A stretch of DNA of 64,000 bases from Devosia sp. A8/3-2 (GTDB taxonomy: Bacteria > Pseudomonadota > Alphaproteobacteria > Rhizobiales > Devosiaceae): positions 2,892,156 through 2,956,155 of the forward strand of contig CP104974.1 in the NCBI GenBank assembly GCA_025452255.1, in the 5' to 3' direction. A program made the translations under genes and the position numbers. The notes under the pieces were generated by a model. The model did no database searches and was not told where the DNA came from. It saw only the letters and a program-made list of their open reading frames with translations. This document shows, in pieces, positions 29,187 through 38,078 of the stretch (position 1 is the first letter of the stretch; each line of letters begins with the position of its first letter).

Positions 29187-29947
29187 TTATGCGGTGGGCG
29201 GCTCGGGGGCGCGGCCGCGATTTCGATCCCCTCGCCTTCGAGCGCGTCGCGCACTTCGCGCGCCAGATCGACTGCGCCCGGCGTGTCGCCATGCAGGCAT
29301 ATCGAGCGGGCCGAGGATTTCAGCACCGTGCCATCGATGGCGACCAGTTCGCCCTTTTGCGCCAGCCGCAGGCAGCGTTCGATCACCGCGTCGATGTCAT
29401 GCAGCACGGCGCCTTCCTGATTGCGGGGCACCAATAGCCCCTCGGCCGTGTACGCCCGATCGGCATAGGCTTCGCGGATCAGCGGCATGCCGACGGCTTT
29501 GGCCGCGCGCACCTGCTGGCTATTGTCGAGCGCCAGCACCGCCATTTTGGGGTTCATTGCTTGAATGGTCGAAAATATGCCGACGGCGAAGGCCAGCTCC
29601 TCGGCGGTCTGGTTCGCCAGCGCGCCATGCAGCTTCACATAGGACAGCGGCACGCCGACTTCGTCGGCGATGAAGCGCACGAGGAAAAGTTGGGAGCGAA
29701 TCTGGCCGAGCAATTGATCGAGCGGCATGACGATGCGGAACCGGCCGAAGCGTTTGGGATCGGCATAGCCGGGATGGGCCCCTGCCCGCACACCGCGCCC
29801 TTTGCAGATTTTTAGGATGTGCCGAATGGTTGGCGCATCGCCGGCATGGCCGCCACAGGCGATGGAGGCGCTGGAGACAATGGCCAGCAGGTCCTCATCG
29901 GTCCCCATGCCTTCGCCCGAGTCAGCATTGAGATCGATACTGGTCAT
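29187..29947 (-). CDS. pxpA: 5-oxoprolinase subunit A (LamB/YcsF family)
   Basis: Start MTSIDLNADSGEGMGTDEDLL is the family signature, followed by SIACGGHAGD, GAHPGYADPKRFGR, SYVKLHGALAN and ICLHGDTPGA. PxpA works with PxpBC to open 5-oxoproline to glutamate with ATP, disposing of a toxic spontaneous product of glutamine. The frame runs on past the normal end; one lost base around 29210 would give a TAA at 29187 after the usual GIEIAA. The ATG overlaps the pxpC stop by four bases. Corrected size is about 254 residues. Confidence 0.9.
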
Positions 29948-30844
29948 GGCGCGCCGCTCCTCAGCAATTGGTGCGCATGGTCCACGTTGATGGACTGGAA
30001 AGCAACCGGGGCACCCGGTCGCAGCTGCGCGAAGCGGTCGATATCCATGCTGGCAATGGTGGCGATGCGCGGATAGCCGCCGGTGGGCTGATGATCGCGC
30101 ATCAAGACGACGGGCGTGCCGTCCCCCATGATCTGGATATCGCCCGGCACCACGGCGTCGGACACCAGCGACAGGATTTTTGCCTTGGCGAAGACGCCAG
30201 CCGGGTCGGTCAGGCGGACGCCCATGCGGTCCATCTGGGGTGCGATGGCGAAACTGGCGTTGAGAAAGCGCTGGCGCAGCGAGAGATCGAACATGTCGGC
30301 ATGCAGGCCCCAGATCACGCGGATGGGACCATGGCGTTGGCGTTCGATGGCTGAGTCTTTCAAAGGTGAGCCAACGGCTCCCAGAGTCAGCACGTCGCCT
30401 GCCTTTAGCGCGGCCATCCGAGCCACCGATCATCGCTCGTGTGCTGGTCGAGAGGCTTCCCATCACGACGGGCAGATCGAAATTGCGGTCAAAGCGCAGA
30501 TAGCCGTAATTGCCCCATTCGCCCGGGGTGATGGAGAGCCTGTCTCCTGCCTTCAGCTCGACCCGTGCGGGCCAAGCTAAAGGAGCGCCATTATGCGCGG
30601 CCTTGAAACCGCCGCCGGCCATGGCTGCGACACAGCGGCCCTTGCTGATCTCGATGTCGAGCCCTGCGGCGGTGAACTCGATGGCGCCATTGCTTTGCGC
30701 GCCAGCCAATGCGCCTGCCAGACGAAAGGCGCCGGCATCCATCGCGCCCGAGGCGCTGATGCCGTGGCGCAGCATGCCGAAGCGCCCTGCATCCTGAATG
30801 GTGCTGAGTGGAGCAGCGCGGGAAATGGTCAGGGCCGGGCTCAT
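29944..30844 (-). CDS. pxpC: 5-oxoprolinase subunit C (biotin-dependent carboxyltransferase-like; frame interrupted once)
   Basis: KipA/PxpC family. ISRAAPLSTIQDAGRFGMLRHGIS at the N-terminus and SGAMDAGAFRLAGAL are diagnostic, and the second frame gives VIWGLHADMF, VLMRDHQPTGGYPRIATI. The frames meet near 30425 between IGGSDGRA and ALKAGDVL; the 901-base span implies one extra base. It is coupled to both neighbours by ATGA overlaps, as expected for subunits of one enzyme. Confidence 0.9.
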
Positions 30845-31521
30845 GGCTGGGCCTTAAAGACCAACTGGTCACCGGGGGCAAGCGTGGTGGGCGGCAGTGC
30901 CGCTACGTCGAAATTGGCGAAATCAGTATGGCCGATAACGTGCCAGCCGGTGGGGATTTCGGTTGCCGCGATGGCGGTTTGCCCGGCAGCGAACAATACG
31001 CTGCCCTTGGGGACTGACCGGCGCACGACATTGCAGCGCGGCAGCACCGGGGTTTCGGGGTGAAAGCCGCAATAGACAAAGCCCGGCGCGAAGCCGGTGG
31101 CGATGACGCGCAGCGTGGTGGCGTTGTGTGCCGCCACGAAGGCGTCGGCAGTCAGGCCCAGAGCCGCAGCGGCCTCTTCGAGATCAGGACCAACGTCGCC
31201 ACCGAAATGGGTCGGGATGGTCCGTACGGCCGGCGAAGCGGTCTCGTCGTCCGAAAGCCCGAACAATCGCAGCCGCACTTCGCCCATGACTGTATTCAGC
31301 GCCACGGTCCGGGGATCGTAGCGCAACAGCACGGACACCGAGCTGGGCACCACCTCGACCACACCGGGCACGGGATCGCGGGCAAGCGCTTGCGCACAGG
31401 CAATCGCAGTCCGGTTGGCCAAATCGGTCAAGGAGGTTGCAAAGCGGATCAGCAGGGCTGCATCGCCCAGAGGCAGCAGCGTGGGCGGAGGCAGCGTCTG
31501 TAAAGGGGCCGGGCCGGCCAT
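30841..31521 (-). CDS. pxpB: 5-oxoprolinase subunit B (KipI-like allophanate hydrolase subunit 1 family)
   Basis: Intact 226-residue protein. LPLGDAALLIRFA near the N-terminus and IATGFAPGFVYCGF followed by PRCNVVRRSVPKGSVLFAAGQTAI are the hallmarks of the KipI/PxpB family (cyclophilin-like domain). It is first in the pxpB-pxpC-pxpA operon, which is convergent with the ABC importer. Confidence 0.92.
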   Translation of the reverse strand: MAGPAPLQTLPPPTLLPLGDAALLIRFATSLTDLANRTAIACAQALARDPVPGVVEVVPSSVSVLLRYDPRTVALNTVMGEVRLRLFGLSDDETASPAVRTIPTHFGGDVGPDLEEAAAALGLTADAFVAAHNATTLRVIATGFAPGFVYCGFHPETPVLPRCNVVRRSVPKGSVLFAAGQTAIAATEIPTGWHVIGHTDFANFDVAALPPTTLAPGDQLVFKAQP

Positions 31522-31688
31522 GGCACAGCCTCCTCGGCTGATTCATGCTTGAGCCCTAGTCCTGTCGGACCTGCCCTTATGGGTCAACCCGGTCGATGGG
31601 TGCGAAGGCTCTGCTTGCCCCGGAAGACCGTTTGTTCACGCCAGTGCCCGAAGGCACCAGCCAGATATGACCGGCCGGGCTTGTCCGG

Positions 31689-31864
31689 TCAGTTCGGATC
31701 CCTGCCGTCCTGTTCGACCACGGCATCAAACAATTGCCGGGCCTGCCCAGCACCGATCGCCTCGATGGCGACAGCTGCTATGGCGGCGAACAGTTCCACG
31801 ATTTCCGGGGATCGGTGATTTCGGCGTCGTCGTCTTCAGCATCAGCGTTGATCAGAGTAAACAC
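31689..31864 (-). CDS. Small acidic protein, about 58 residues (frame interrupted once)
   Basis: Not recognised. GTG start at 31864 with a GGAGG site nine bases upstream, reading MFTLINADAEDDDAEITDP, then in the next frame EIVELFAAIAAVAIEAIGAG and QARQLFDAVVEQDGRDPN before TGA. One base appears lost near 31807 (a run of C and G). The acidic start plus one amphipathic/hydrophobic Ala-Ile helix gives a compact small protein; no signal peptide. The good ribosome binding site and coherent composition favour a real gene over chance. Confidence 0.5.
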
Positions 31865-31983
31865 AATAACGCGCCTCCAAAGTAGCCAACGAAGCGATTG
31901 TGACGCGATTCCCCTTACAGATTGAATAATGGAAATTTGCCCATGCCCATCAGGTGGGCAATTGCCAGAAACGGCAGCAGGGC

Positions 31984-32220
31984 TTACTCTTCGCCCGCTT
32001 CGAGCTTCTCCAGATAAGATTCGATATCCTCCAGCGTTGCCGAAAACGGCAGCGGCATATGGCCGAAAATGACCTTGAAGCTCTCGTCGTCCCGGATAGC
32101 GTGACCGCCCTTGCCCTGCTTGGCCGTGAGCTTTTCCGCGGTCAGAATGGTCAGGCCATAGCGTCCTGCGGTCCGCTTCATGCGGCGCATTCGCGATGCT
32201 TCGAATTCCTTGCGGCTCAC
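31984..32220 (-). CDS. Small basic/acidic hypothetical protein (78 residues)
   Basis: Not recognised. GTG start at 32220 preceded by AGAAGG at seven bases, reading MSRKEFEASRMRRMKRTAGR, then GLTILTAEKLTAKQGKGGHAIRDDE and a Glu-rich end LEDIESYLEKLEAGEE. The frame stays open upstream to 32421, but that part has no ribosome binding site and overlaps the arr stop. It lies 110 bases downstream of arr on the same strand and may be co-transcribed. No membrane segment. Confidence 0.6.
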   Translation of the reverse strand: MSRKEFEASRMRRMKRTAGRYGLTILTAEKLTAKQGKGGHAIRDDESFKVIFGHMPLPFSATLEDIESYLEKLEAGEE

Positions 32221-32330
32221 TGTGTGACCTTCTACTTGCCGGCGCGACAGTCTTGCGCCAGCCCCCTCATAGAGGCGGTTGAGGGCAAATGGCAATATGT
32301 GACGGTGAACCGCCCCCGTGTCGCCACGCA

Positions 32331-32753
32331 TCAGTTGATAATTTCCCCTCGTTCGTCCGAGCGCAGTGCGGTCAGTCGTTCCCGCCACACCTGTAATGCT
32401 TCGGGCGTCAATCTGGTCCAATTCGTGATTTCGCCGATGACCCTGATCGGTGCGCTACTGCGATACGAGCGTGTGGGATTGCCGGGAAATTTCTTGTCAG
32501 TCACGTTCGGGTCGTTCTCGAATGTCCCGGTCGGCTCCACGGCATAAACACGAGGAACTGCGCCGCCGCCGCTAAGGTCCGCTGCGATTTCAGCGGCAAG
32601 CCCGGCGCCGTCCACAAGGGCAGTGAAGTAGATGTGGTTCATCACCACTTCAGGACGATAGTTCGACCGGTATCCTGCAGTGAGGAGATCACCCACGCGC
32701 AAATCCACGATTGTGCCGTGAAAGAACGGTCCCTCGTCTAGCACGTCGGTCAT
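32331..32753 (-). CDS. arr: Rifampin ADP-ribosyltransferase
   Basis: Closely matches the chromosomal Arr family that inactivates rifamycins by transferring ADP-ribose from NAD to the ansa-chain hydroxyl. Diagnostic segments: FFHGTIVDLRVGDLLTAGYR with the catalytic-site His, SNYRPEVVMNHIYFTAL with the NAD-stacking Tyr, then VYAVEPTGTFENDPNVTDKK with the acidic residue, and RSYRSSAPIRVIGEI. Full length at 140 residues. The ATG at 32753 is preferred over the one at 32757-32759 because AAGGA is eight bases from it. No mobile element is adjacent, so it looks intrinsic. Confidence 0.95.
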   Translation of the reverse strand: MTDVLDEGPFFHGTIVDLRVGDLLTAGYRSNYRPEVVMNHIYFTALVDGAGLAAEIAADLSGGGAVPRVYAVEPTGTFENDPNVTDKKFPGNPTRSYRSSAPIRVIGEITNWTRLTPEALQVWRERLTALRSDERGEIIN

Positions 32754-32880
32754 GCTCATCGTCCTTGTCTGAGTCTATTTTTAGTTCAGTGAGCTAAGGG
32801 TGCCAACATCCGCGATGCGGCCGGTAGCCGTCATCGCCGATTGGCGGGGCCCATGGCCGCTTGGTGGCGATGCGGGAGTT

Positions 32881-32970
32881 TGGCGGGTAGGGAGGGATTC
32901 GAACCCCCGGAACGCTTTCACGTTCGCCGGTTTTCAAGACCGGAGCAATCAACCGCTCTGCCACCTACCC
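32881..32970 (-). tRNA. tRNA-Ser (anticodon UGA)
   Basis: Ninety bases including encoded CCA. Acceptor GGGTAGG pairs with CCTACCC, discriminator G. The anticodon loop CTTGAAA lies within the stem CCGGT/ACCGG and gives UGA. A long variable arm (GAACGTGAAAGCGTTC) identifies a class II serine tRNA, and GGTTCGAATCC is the T arm. Confidence 0.96.
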
Positions 32971-33008
32971 GTTGGAGGTCAGCGTTTAGCGGTTGATCGC
33001 AAAACTGT

Positions 33009-33980
33009 CTAGGGCAGTAACACAACCGAGCCGGTTGTCTGCCGCCCTTCGAGGGCGCGATGGGCCTCGGCAGCGTCCTTGAGGGCAAAGGCCCGGTTGA
33101 CGGCCACCTTGATCTTGCCGCTGGCAACCGCCTCGAACAAGGCACCGGCGGCGGCAGTGAGCGAGGGACGATCCGCCACATAATGAGCGGTCGTCGGCCG
33201 GGTGACATAGAGCGAGCCCTTGCGTGACAGCACGGTGAGGTCGGGAATCGAGACCACGCCCGAGGCATTGCCGAAGCTGACCATCAGGCCGCGCGGGCGC
33301 AGGCAATCGAGCTGACTTATCGAAGGTGGACTTGCCCACCCCGTCATAAACGACATCGACGCCCCTGCCCCCGGTCAATTCCTTGACGCGCTCGGCAAAG
33401 TCCTCGGTGGAATAATTGATCACGGCGTCGCAGCCATTTTCGAGCGCCAGCGCCACCTTTTCATCGCTACCCGCCGTGGCGAGCACCACGGCGCCAAGCG
33501 ATTTGGCCCATTGGGTGGCGATCAGGCCGACGCCACCAGCTGCGGCATGCCACAGGATGGTTTCGCCGGCGGCCAATGGCCGAGTCTTGAACAGCAGATA
33601 ATAGGCGGTGAGGCCCTTGAGCATGATGGCGGCGGCGACACGGTCATCCACGCCATCGGGGATGGCGACGATGCGCTCGGCATTCAGCAGCCGCTCGGTG
33701 GCATAAGCGCCGATCTGGCCCTGATAGGCGACGCGATCGCCGATTCTGAACTCGGTGACGCCTTCGCCCAATGCCGTCACGACGCCAGCGCCTTCATTGC
33801 CGGCCACGAAGGGCAGCTTTTGCGGATATAGGCCCGAGCGCTGGTAGGTGTCGATGAAGTTGAGGCCGATGGCGGTTTGGCGCACGGCGACTGGCCGGGG
33901 CCGGGAGCGGCCAAAGGCCACTCCTCAAAGCTCAGAACCTCGGGGCCACCGGCCCGGTGGACGACGATTGCCCGGCTCAT
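33009..33980 (-). CDS. qor: NADPH:quinone oxidoreductase, zinc-independent MDR family (two compensating frame breaks)
   Basis: Medium-chain reductase fold enzyme reducing quinones with NADPH. MSRAIVVHRAGGPEVLSFEEW begins it. After one restored base near 33891 (lost G of a CCAGG site) come VAVRQTAIGLNFIDTYQRSGLYP and GNEGAGVV, then the cofactor loop HAAAGGVGLIATQWAK and the typical Qor motif GGRGVDVVYDGVGKSTFD. A second break near 33314 is resolved by removing one base, giving KSLDCLRPRGLMVSFGNASG, and the protein ends TGSVVLLP. No catalytic zinc ligands, as expected. The start overlaps the terC stop by four bases. Confidence 0.93.
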
Positions 33981-34858
33981 GGCTTGGGAGCCTTGGGCTT
34001 GCGCGGCGCCGATTTCGGGCGAGATTGCGCCCTTGCGGTTGGTGTTGCCTTGGTGCGGGGCTTGGCGGGCGTCGCATCAGCATGGGCCGTGGCCCCGGCA
34101 AGGGCCGCTACGGGCTTGGCGACCGCGTGGCCGCCCTTGTTCAGCCGGCGCTGCTTGGCGAAAATGTTGACCGCTTCGACCAGCACCGAGAAGGCCATGG
34201 CCGAATAGATATAGCCCTTGGGGAGGTGGAAGCCCAAGCCATCGGCCACCAGCGTCACGCCGATCAGCAGCAGGAAGGCCAGAGCCAGCATTTTTGTGGT
34301 GGGGTGATCGGCGACGAATTTGGCGATGGGGCCGGATGCAAAGAACATCACGGCGACCGCGACCAGCACGGCGGCAATCATCACCCCGACCTGATCGGGC
34401 GGCACCATACCAACGGCGGTGATGATCGAATCGATGGAGAACACCATGTCGATCACCACGATCTGCAGGATAATCGCCTGCAGGCCCGCCTTGGCCTTTT
34501 CCTTGAGGTCCAATTCGTGCGGCTCTTCGATGGCCGCATGCATTTCGTGGGTGGCTTTGTAGATCAGGAACGCGCCACCGGCGATGAGGATGAGGTCCTT
34601 CCGAGAGAGCGCGAGCCCCGCCGTGGTGACCACCGGGTCCTGCAATTGCACGATCACGCTGATCAGCAGCAGCAGGACGATGCGGAACACCAGTGCCAGC
34701 CCGATGCCCAGCTTGCGGGCAAATTCGGCCTGTTCGCGCGGCAGGCGCGAGACGAGCACGGAAATGAATACGATATTGTCGATGCCCAGCACGATCTCCA
34801 TGACCGTCAGGGTTGCAAAGGCGATCCACACATTGGGATCGGCCAATAGCTCAAACAT
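33977..34858 (-). CDS. TerC family integral membrane protein
   Basis: Intact 293-residue protein with about seven helices. MEIVLGIDNIVFISVL near residue 20 and the repeat VVIDMVFSIDSIITAVGM near residue 130 carry the paired conserved aspartates of the TerC family, and VEAVNIFAKQRRL closes the membrane domain. A 50-residue Ala/Pro/Lys-rich basic tail follows and is likely cytosolic and unstructured. TerC proteins are linked to metal (Mn) handling during protein secretion and to tellurite resistance; which applies here is unknown. Confidence 0.92.
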   Translation of the reverse strand: MFELLADPNVWIAFATLTVMEIVLGIDNIVFISVLVSRLPREQAEFARKLGIGLALVFRIVLLLLISVIVQLQDPVVTTAGLALSRKDLILIAGGAFLIYKATHEMHAAIEEPHELDLKEKAKAGLQAIILQIVVIDMVFSIDSIITAVGMVPPDQVGVMIAAVLVAVAVMFFASGPIAKFVADHPTTKMLALAFLLLIGVTLVADGLGFHLPKGYIYSAMAFSVLVEAVNIFAKQRRLNKGGHAVAKPVAALAGATAHADATPAKPRTKATPTARAQSRPKSAPRKPKAPKP

Positions 34859-35030
34859 TTCCGGCTCCGTTCCGAGTCTTTGATGGCATTATACTTATGC
34901 GGTGTGCCCGCACTGGGGAAGGCAGCATCGCCGCGATTTCTTCTGCGGCAGAAAGCGCGCCGGGGCGTGCTGGCATCCATGGCAGACACAATGATAGTCT
35001 GCCCGCCAATCAGCTTTGCGAGGCATAGCC

Positions 35031-35483
35031 ATGGAATCGTTTACCCCGCTTTCGGCCACGATTGGCGGCACGCTCATTGGCTCGGCCGCCGCCGTGCTCT
35101 GGCTCGGCAATGGTCGCATCGCCGGAATTGCCGGCATATTCAGGAATTTGCTGCCCGCTTCGCATAATGCGCTGTGGCGGCTTGTGTTCCTCGTCTGCCT
35201 GATATTGGGGGTGTTTGCCACGGCGCGGCTATTGCCCGGGTTAGGTGCCGGCGGGGTCGAGCCAGTCAGGCTGGTCGAAGCGCCCGCCGCCCGGGGCATT
35301 CCAACGCCGATCTGGCTCGCCATTGCCGGCCTGCTTACGGGCCTAGGCACCACAATTGGCAATGGTTGCACTTCGGGCCATGGCGTGTGCGGGCTGGCGC
35401 GATTGTCCGTGCGTTCGCTGGTCGCAGTCGCGGTGTTCTTCGTCGCCGCCATTATCACTGTCACCATTACAGGGATCGTCTGA
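35031..35483 (+). CDS. YeeE/YedE family membrane protein, first half
   Basis: A protein of 150 residues with about four helices. GTTIGNGCTSGHGVCGLARLS near residue 108 is the family signature with conserved cysteines used in thiosulfate passage by characterised YeeE proteins. In many alphaproteobacteria the single YeeE protein is split into two adjacent genes, as here. The ATG at 35031 follows GAGG; an in-frame TTG at 35016 is less likely. The stop overlaps the next start in TGATG. Confidence 0.88.
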   Translation: MESFTPLSATIGGTLIGSAAAVLWLGNGRIAGIAGIFRNLLPASHNALWRLVFLVCLILGVFATARLLPGLGAGGVEPVRLVEAPAARGIPTPIWLAIAGLLTGLGTTIGNGCTSGHGVCGLARLSVRSLVAVAVFFVAAIITVTITGIV

Positions 35484-35947
35484 TGTCCGGTTTCAAGCTG
35501 TCCTATCTCGCGACAGCCGCACTGAGCGGCGTCCTGTTCGGCGCGGGGCTTTATGTCTCGCAGATGGTCGATCCGCTCAAGGTCTTGCGCTTTCTCGATT
35601 TCACCGCCATCCCCACCGGCGGCTGGGACCCGAGCCCGGCTTTCGTGATGGTTCCGGCCGTCTTGGTCATGTTCATTGCCGTGCGTCTCGGCAAGCAGCG
35701 GCAGGCGCCCTTGTTCGATACGCGGTTTCATGAACCAGCATCCCGGGCGATCGACGCAAGGCTGGTGGGCGGCGCGGCGCTGTTCGGTGTCGGCTGGGGC
35801 ATGTCGGGCATCTGCCCCGGCCCCGCGATCTCGCTGATCGCCTTCATGCCCGATAATCTGTGGATCTTTCTCGTGGCCCCGGCGATCGGCATATGGGCCG
35901 GTAGCCTCGTCATGCCGCGCGCTACGCCGGCGACGGTGGCACAATGA
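35483..35947 (+). CDS. YeeE/YedE family membrane protein, second half (DUF6691-type)
   Basis: A protein of 154 residues with four helices. GVLFGAGLYVSQMVDPLKVLRFLD and GVGWGMSGICPGPAISLIAF are the conserved motifs, the latter holding the matching pore cysteine. Together with the preceding gene it should form a complete YeeE-like channel for thiosulfate or another reduced sulfur compound. It is coupled both upstream (TGATG) and downstream (ATGA). Confidence 0.88.
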   Translation: MSGFKLSYLATAALSGVLFGAGLYVSQMVDPLKVLRFLDFTAIPTGGWDPSPAFVMVPAVLVMFIAVRLGKQRQAPLFDTRFHEPASRAIDARLVGGAALFGVGWGMSGICPGPAISLIAFMPDNLWIFLVAPAIGIWAGSLVMPRATPATVAQ

Positions 35948-37108
35948 GTGCCTACGACGCAGAAGCCATCATCGTTGGCAGGGGCCTCGTCGGCGTTGCC
36001 GCCGCGATTGCCGTGGCCAAAGCCGGGCTCAAGACCATTCATCTGGCCCCAGCCGGTCCACCGGACCGCCGCACATCGGCGCTAATGATGCCCAGCGTGG
36101 ATTATCTAGTTGCAGCCGGGCTGATCGATGACCCCGCCGATATCGGCCATCCGCTGACGCAAATCCGCATCATCGACGCCACTGGACGGCTCATTCGCGC
36201 GCCGGAGACACTGTTCGATGCTCAGGAAGCAGGGCTCACGGCCTTTGGCTGGAATTTCGCCAATGCTCGCCTGCTGGAGCGCTTCCACGGCGTGGCCGCG
36301 ACACTCGACGGGCTCGAAATCCGCAATACGGGTGCCACTGGATTTACCGCCGATGATATCGGAGGAACGCTGACGCTGGCCGATGGCGGCACACTCTCGG
36401 CGCCGCTAATCGTCGGGGCCGATGGCAAATCTTCGCTCATTCGCTCTGCCGCCGGTTTTCCAATTCACGAACACCAGTTCGAGCAGGCCGCGCTGGTCTG
36501 CGATCTCGATCTCGGCCGTCCCATTGGCGGCACGTCCATCGAGTTTCACTATCCCAATGGCCCCTTCACCCCGGTCCCGGCGGGCGACAAACGAGCCAAC
36601 CTCGGTCTGGATCGATGAGCGGTCAACGCTGGAGGCGGCCCGCAGCAGCGGGCCAGAGGCGCTGACAAAGCTCTTTGCCGAGAAATCGCAGCGGCTGTTC
36701 GGCAGCATCCAACTGGTCACGCCGACCCATGTCTTCCCGCTCAGCACGCTCAGTGTCAGCAAGCCCGGCAAGCAGGGTGTGGTTCTGGTGGGTGAAGCGG
36801 CGCACGCCTTCCCGCCCATCGGCGCCCGTGGCCTTAATCTCGGCCTGCGGGATGTGGCCGACTCGGCCGATGCCTTGCAAGGCGTGGATCGAACGCAGCC
36901 GGATTGGGCGGATGAGGTCAGCGAAAGCTATGCCAGCCTGCGTGCCGGCGATCTGGCCCGCACCGGCACCATGGTCGATGCGCTGTTCCGCTCGTTGCTG
37001 GCCGATATGTTGCCCGCCCGGGGGCTGCGGGCGGGTGGGCTATGGGCGCTGCGCCTGCTGCCGGCTTTGCGCAAGCAGGCCTTCACCATCGGCATGGGCA
37101 ATCGCTGA
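35944..37108 (+). CDS. UbiH/UbiF/Coq6-type FAD-dependent hydroxylase (frame interrupted once)
   Basis: Flavin monooxygenase of ubiquinone-biosynthesis type. The N-terminal AEAIIVGRGLVGVAAAIAVAKAGL is the FAD-binding GxGxxG; LIVGADGKSSLIR is the DG motif; and LVGEAAHAFPPIGARGLNLGLRD is the second FAD motif of the family. The break at about 36602 vanishes if one G is removed (CTCGGTCTGG to CTCGTCTGG), joining GDKRANL to VWIDERSTLE. Corrected size is 387 residues. It is translationally coupled to the YeeE pair, an unexpected partner. Confidence 0.88.
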
Positions 37109-37115
37109 AAAAGCA

Positions 37116-37139
37116 AAGGGCGCGGTTTCCCGCGCCCTT
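37116..37139 (+). terminator. Hairpin terminator after the FAD hydroxylase
   Basis: Perfect ten-pair stem AAGGGCGCGG/CCGCGCCCTT with a TTTC loop, seven bases past the stop codon. There is only a weak T content after the stem (CAAAACTCT). It lies between two convergent genes and may serve both strands. Confidence 0.75.
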
Positions 37140-37164
37140 CAAAACTCTATTGTCGCACTAGCGC

Positions 37165-37933
37165 TTACGGCGTAGCTGGGGCCGGGGCCGGAGCGGCGCC
37201 TTCTGCCGGCGGGGTTGCCCCTTCAGCCGGAGGCGTCTCGCCATTGAGCTGCTTGCGCAGTTCTTCGGCACGATCCTGCAGCACCTGCTCGAGAGCATTG
37301 GAGCCGCTGGTTTCTCGGCGGAACTGGTCGAAGGTCAGCGCAGCATCGCCATCATAGGTCGAAGTGAAGCCGGCCGGAGTTGATCTCGATGGTAAGATCT
37401 TCGTTCTGGCGGTTCTTGGCGGTCAGCTTGAGCGTGCCGCCCTTCTTGAGCGAGTTCACATACTGCTCGTTGATCACCAGCTGGGTGGCGCACGAGGTGG
37501 GGTCGCACAGCATGTAGGGCACGCGGATCGGCTTGGCGCCGTCGATCTGCCGAGTCAGGCCGAACGGCAGCAGCACGCCGAGCGGAACGGCTGCAACGGC
37601 GAGCAGGCGGCTTTCCCGGCCCGGATCGTCACGCAGCAGGAACGAGCCGAGGAACTGACCATTGGCCAGCACGACCTGACGCATGATGCAGGCCTTCTGC
37701 CCATCGGGCAGCGGATCGCAAACCTTGAGCCAGTTCTGGCTCGTCACGCCGGCAGGCGTGGCGGCGGGAGCGGCAGCACCATCGGCCGGGGGCGTCCCGG
37801 CAGCCGGAGCGGCGGGGGCCTCAGCGGCAGGGGCAGCCGGCGGCGGCGTGGTCTCTTGGGCAAAAGCCGACAACGGGGACAGCATCAGCGCGGCCGCCGC
37901 AAAACCGGCGACGAGGGGTTTCCTGAACTTCAT
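37165..37933 (-). CDS. Invasion-associated locus B (IalB) family periplasmic protein with Pro/Ala extensions (frame interrupted once)
   Basis: Signal peptide MKFRKPLVAGFAAAALMLSPLSAFA, a 45-residue Ala/Pro-rich linker, then the IalB domain: QNWLKVCDPLPDGQKACIMRQ, LLAVAAVPLGVLLPFGLTRQ, VPYMLCDPTSCATQL with four cysteines likely forming two disulfides. Near 37378 the frame changes (one extra base), giving GFTSTYDGDAALTFDQFRRE and a second Pro/Ala/Glu-rich tail ending PAPATP. IalB proteins affect the envelope and, in Bartonella, erythrocyte entry; in free-living relatives their role is unknown. Confidence 0.85.
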
Positions 37934-38078
37934 AGAATATCCTTGGCTTCCTTGGCGGTCCCGGCGACGTTCTGTCACCATTAAAATTGAACTGCCCTTC
38001 AAGTGCTGAAATCGGGCAATAACATGACCGATTGTCATTGCCAAAGCATTATGGCCGCCCCTCATAACAAGGACTTGA

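Noticed and set aside
28062..29420. Long LivF variant with a 100-residue C-terminal extension
   Set aside because: The extension is antisense pxpA. One base restored in a CCTGG site ends the protein at the family-typical EYLAI.
28880..30844. Apparent 654-residue PxpC-PxpA fusion protein
   Set aside because: The middle third is PxpC read out of frame and the end runs past PxpA into antisense livF. Frame correction gives two normal, ATGA-coupled subunits.
31549..31925. Plus-strand open frames between pxpB and the 78-residue gene
   Set aside because: No ribosome binding sites or family resemblance; the minus strand offers a better small gene in part of the interval.
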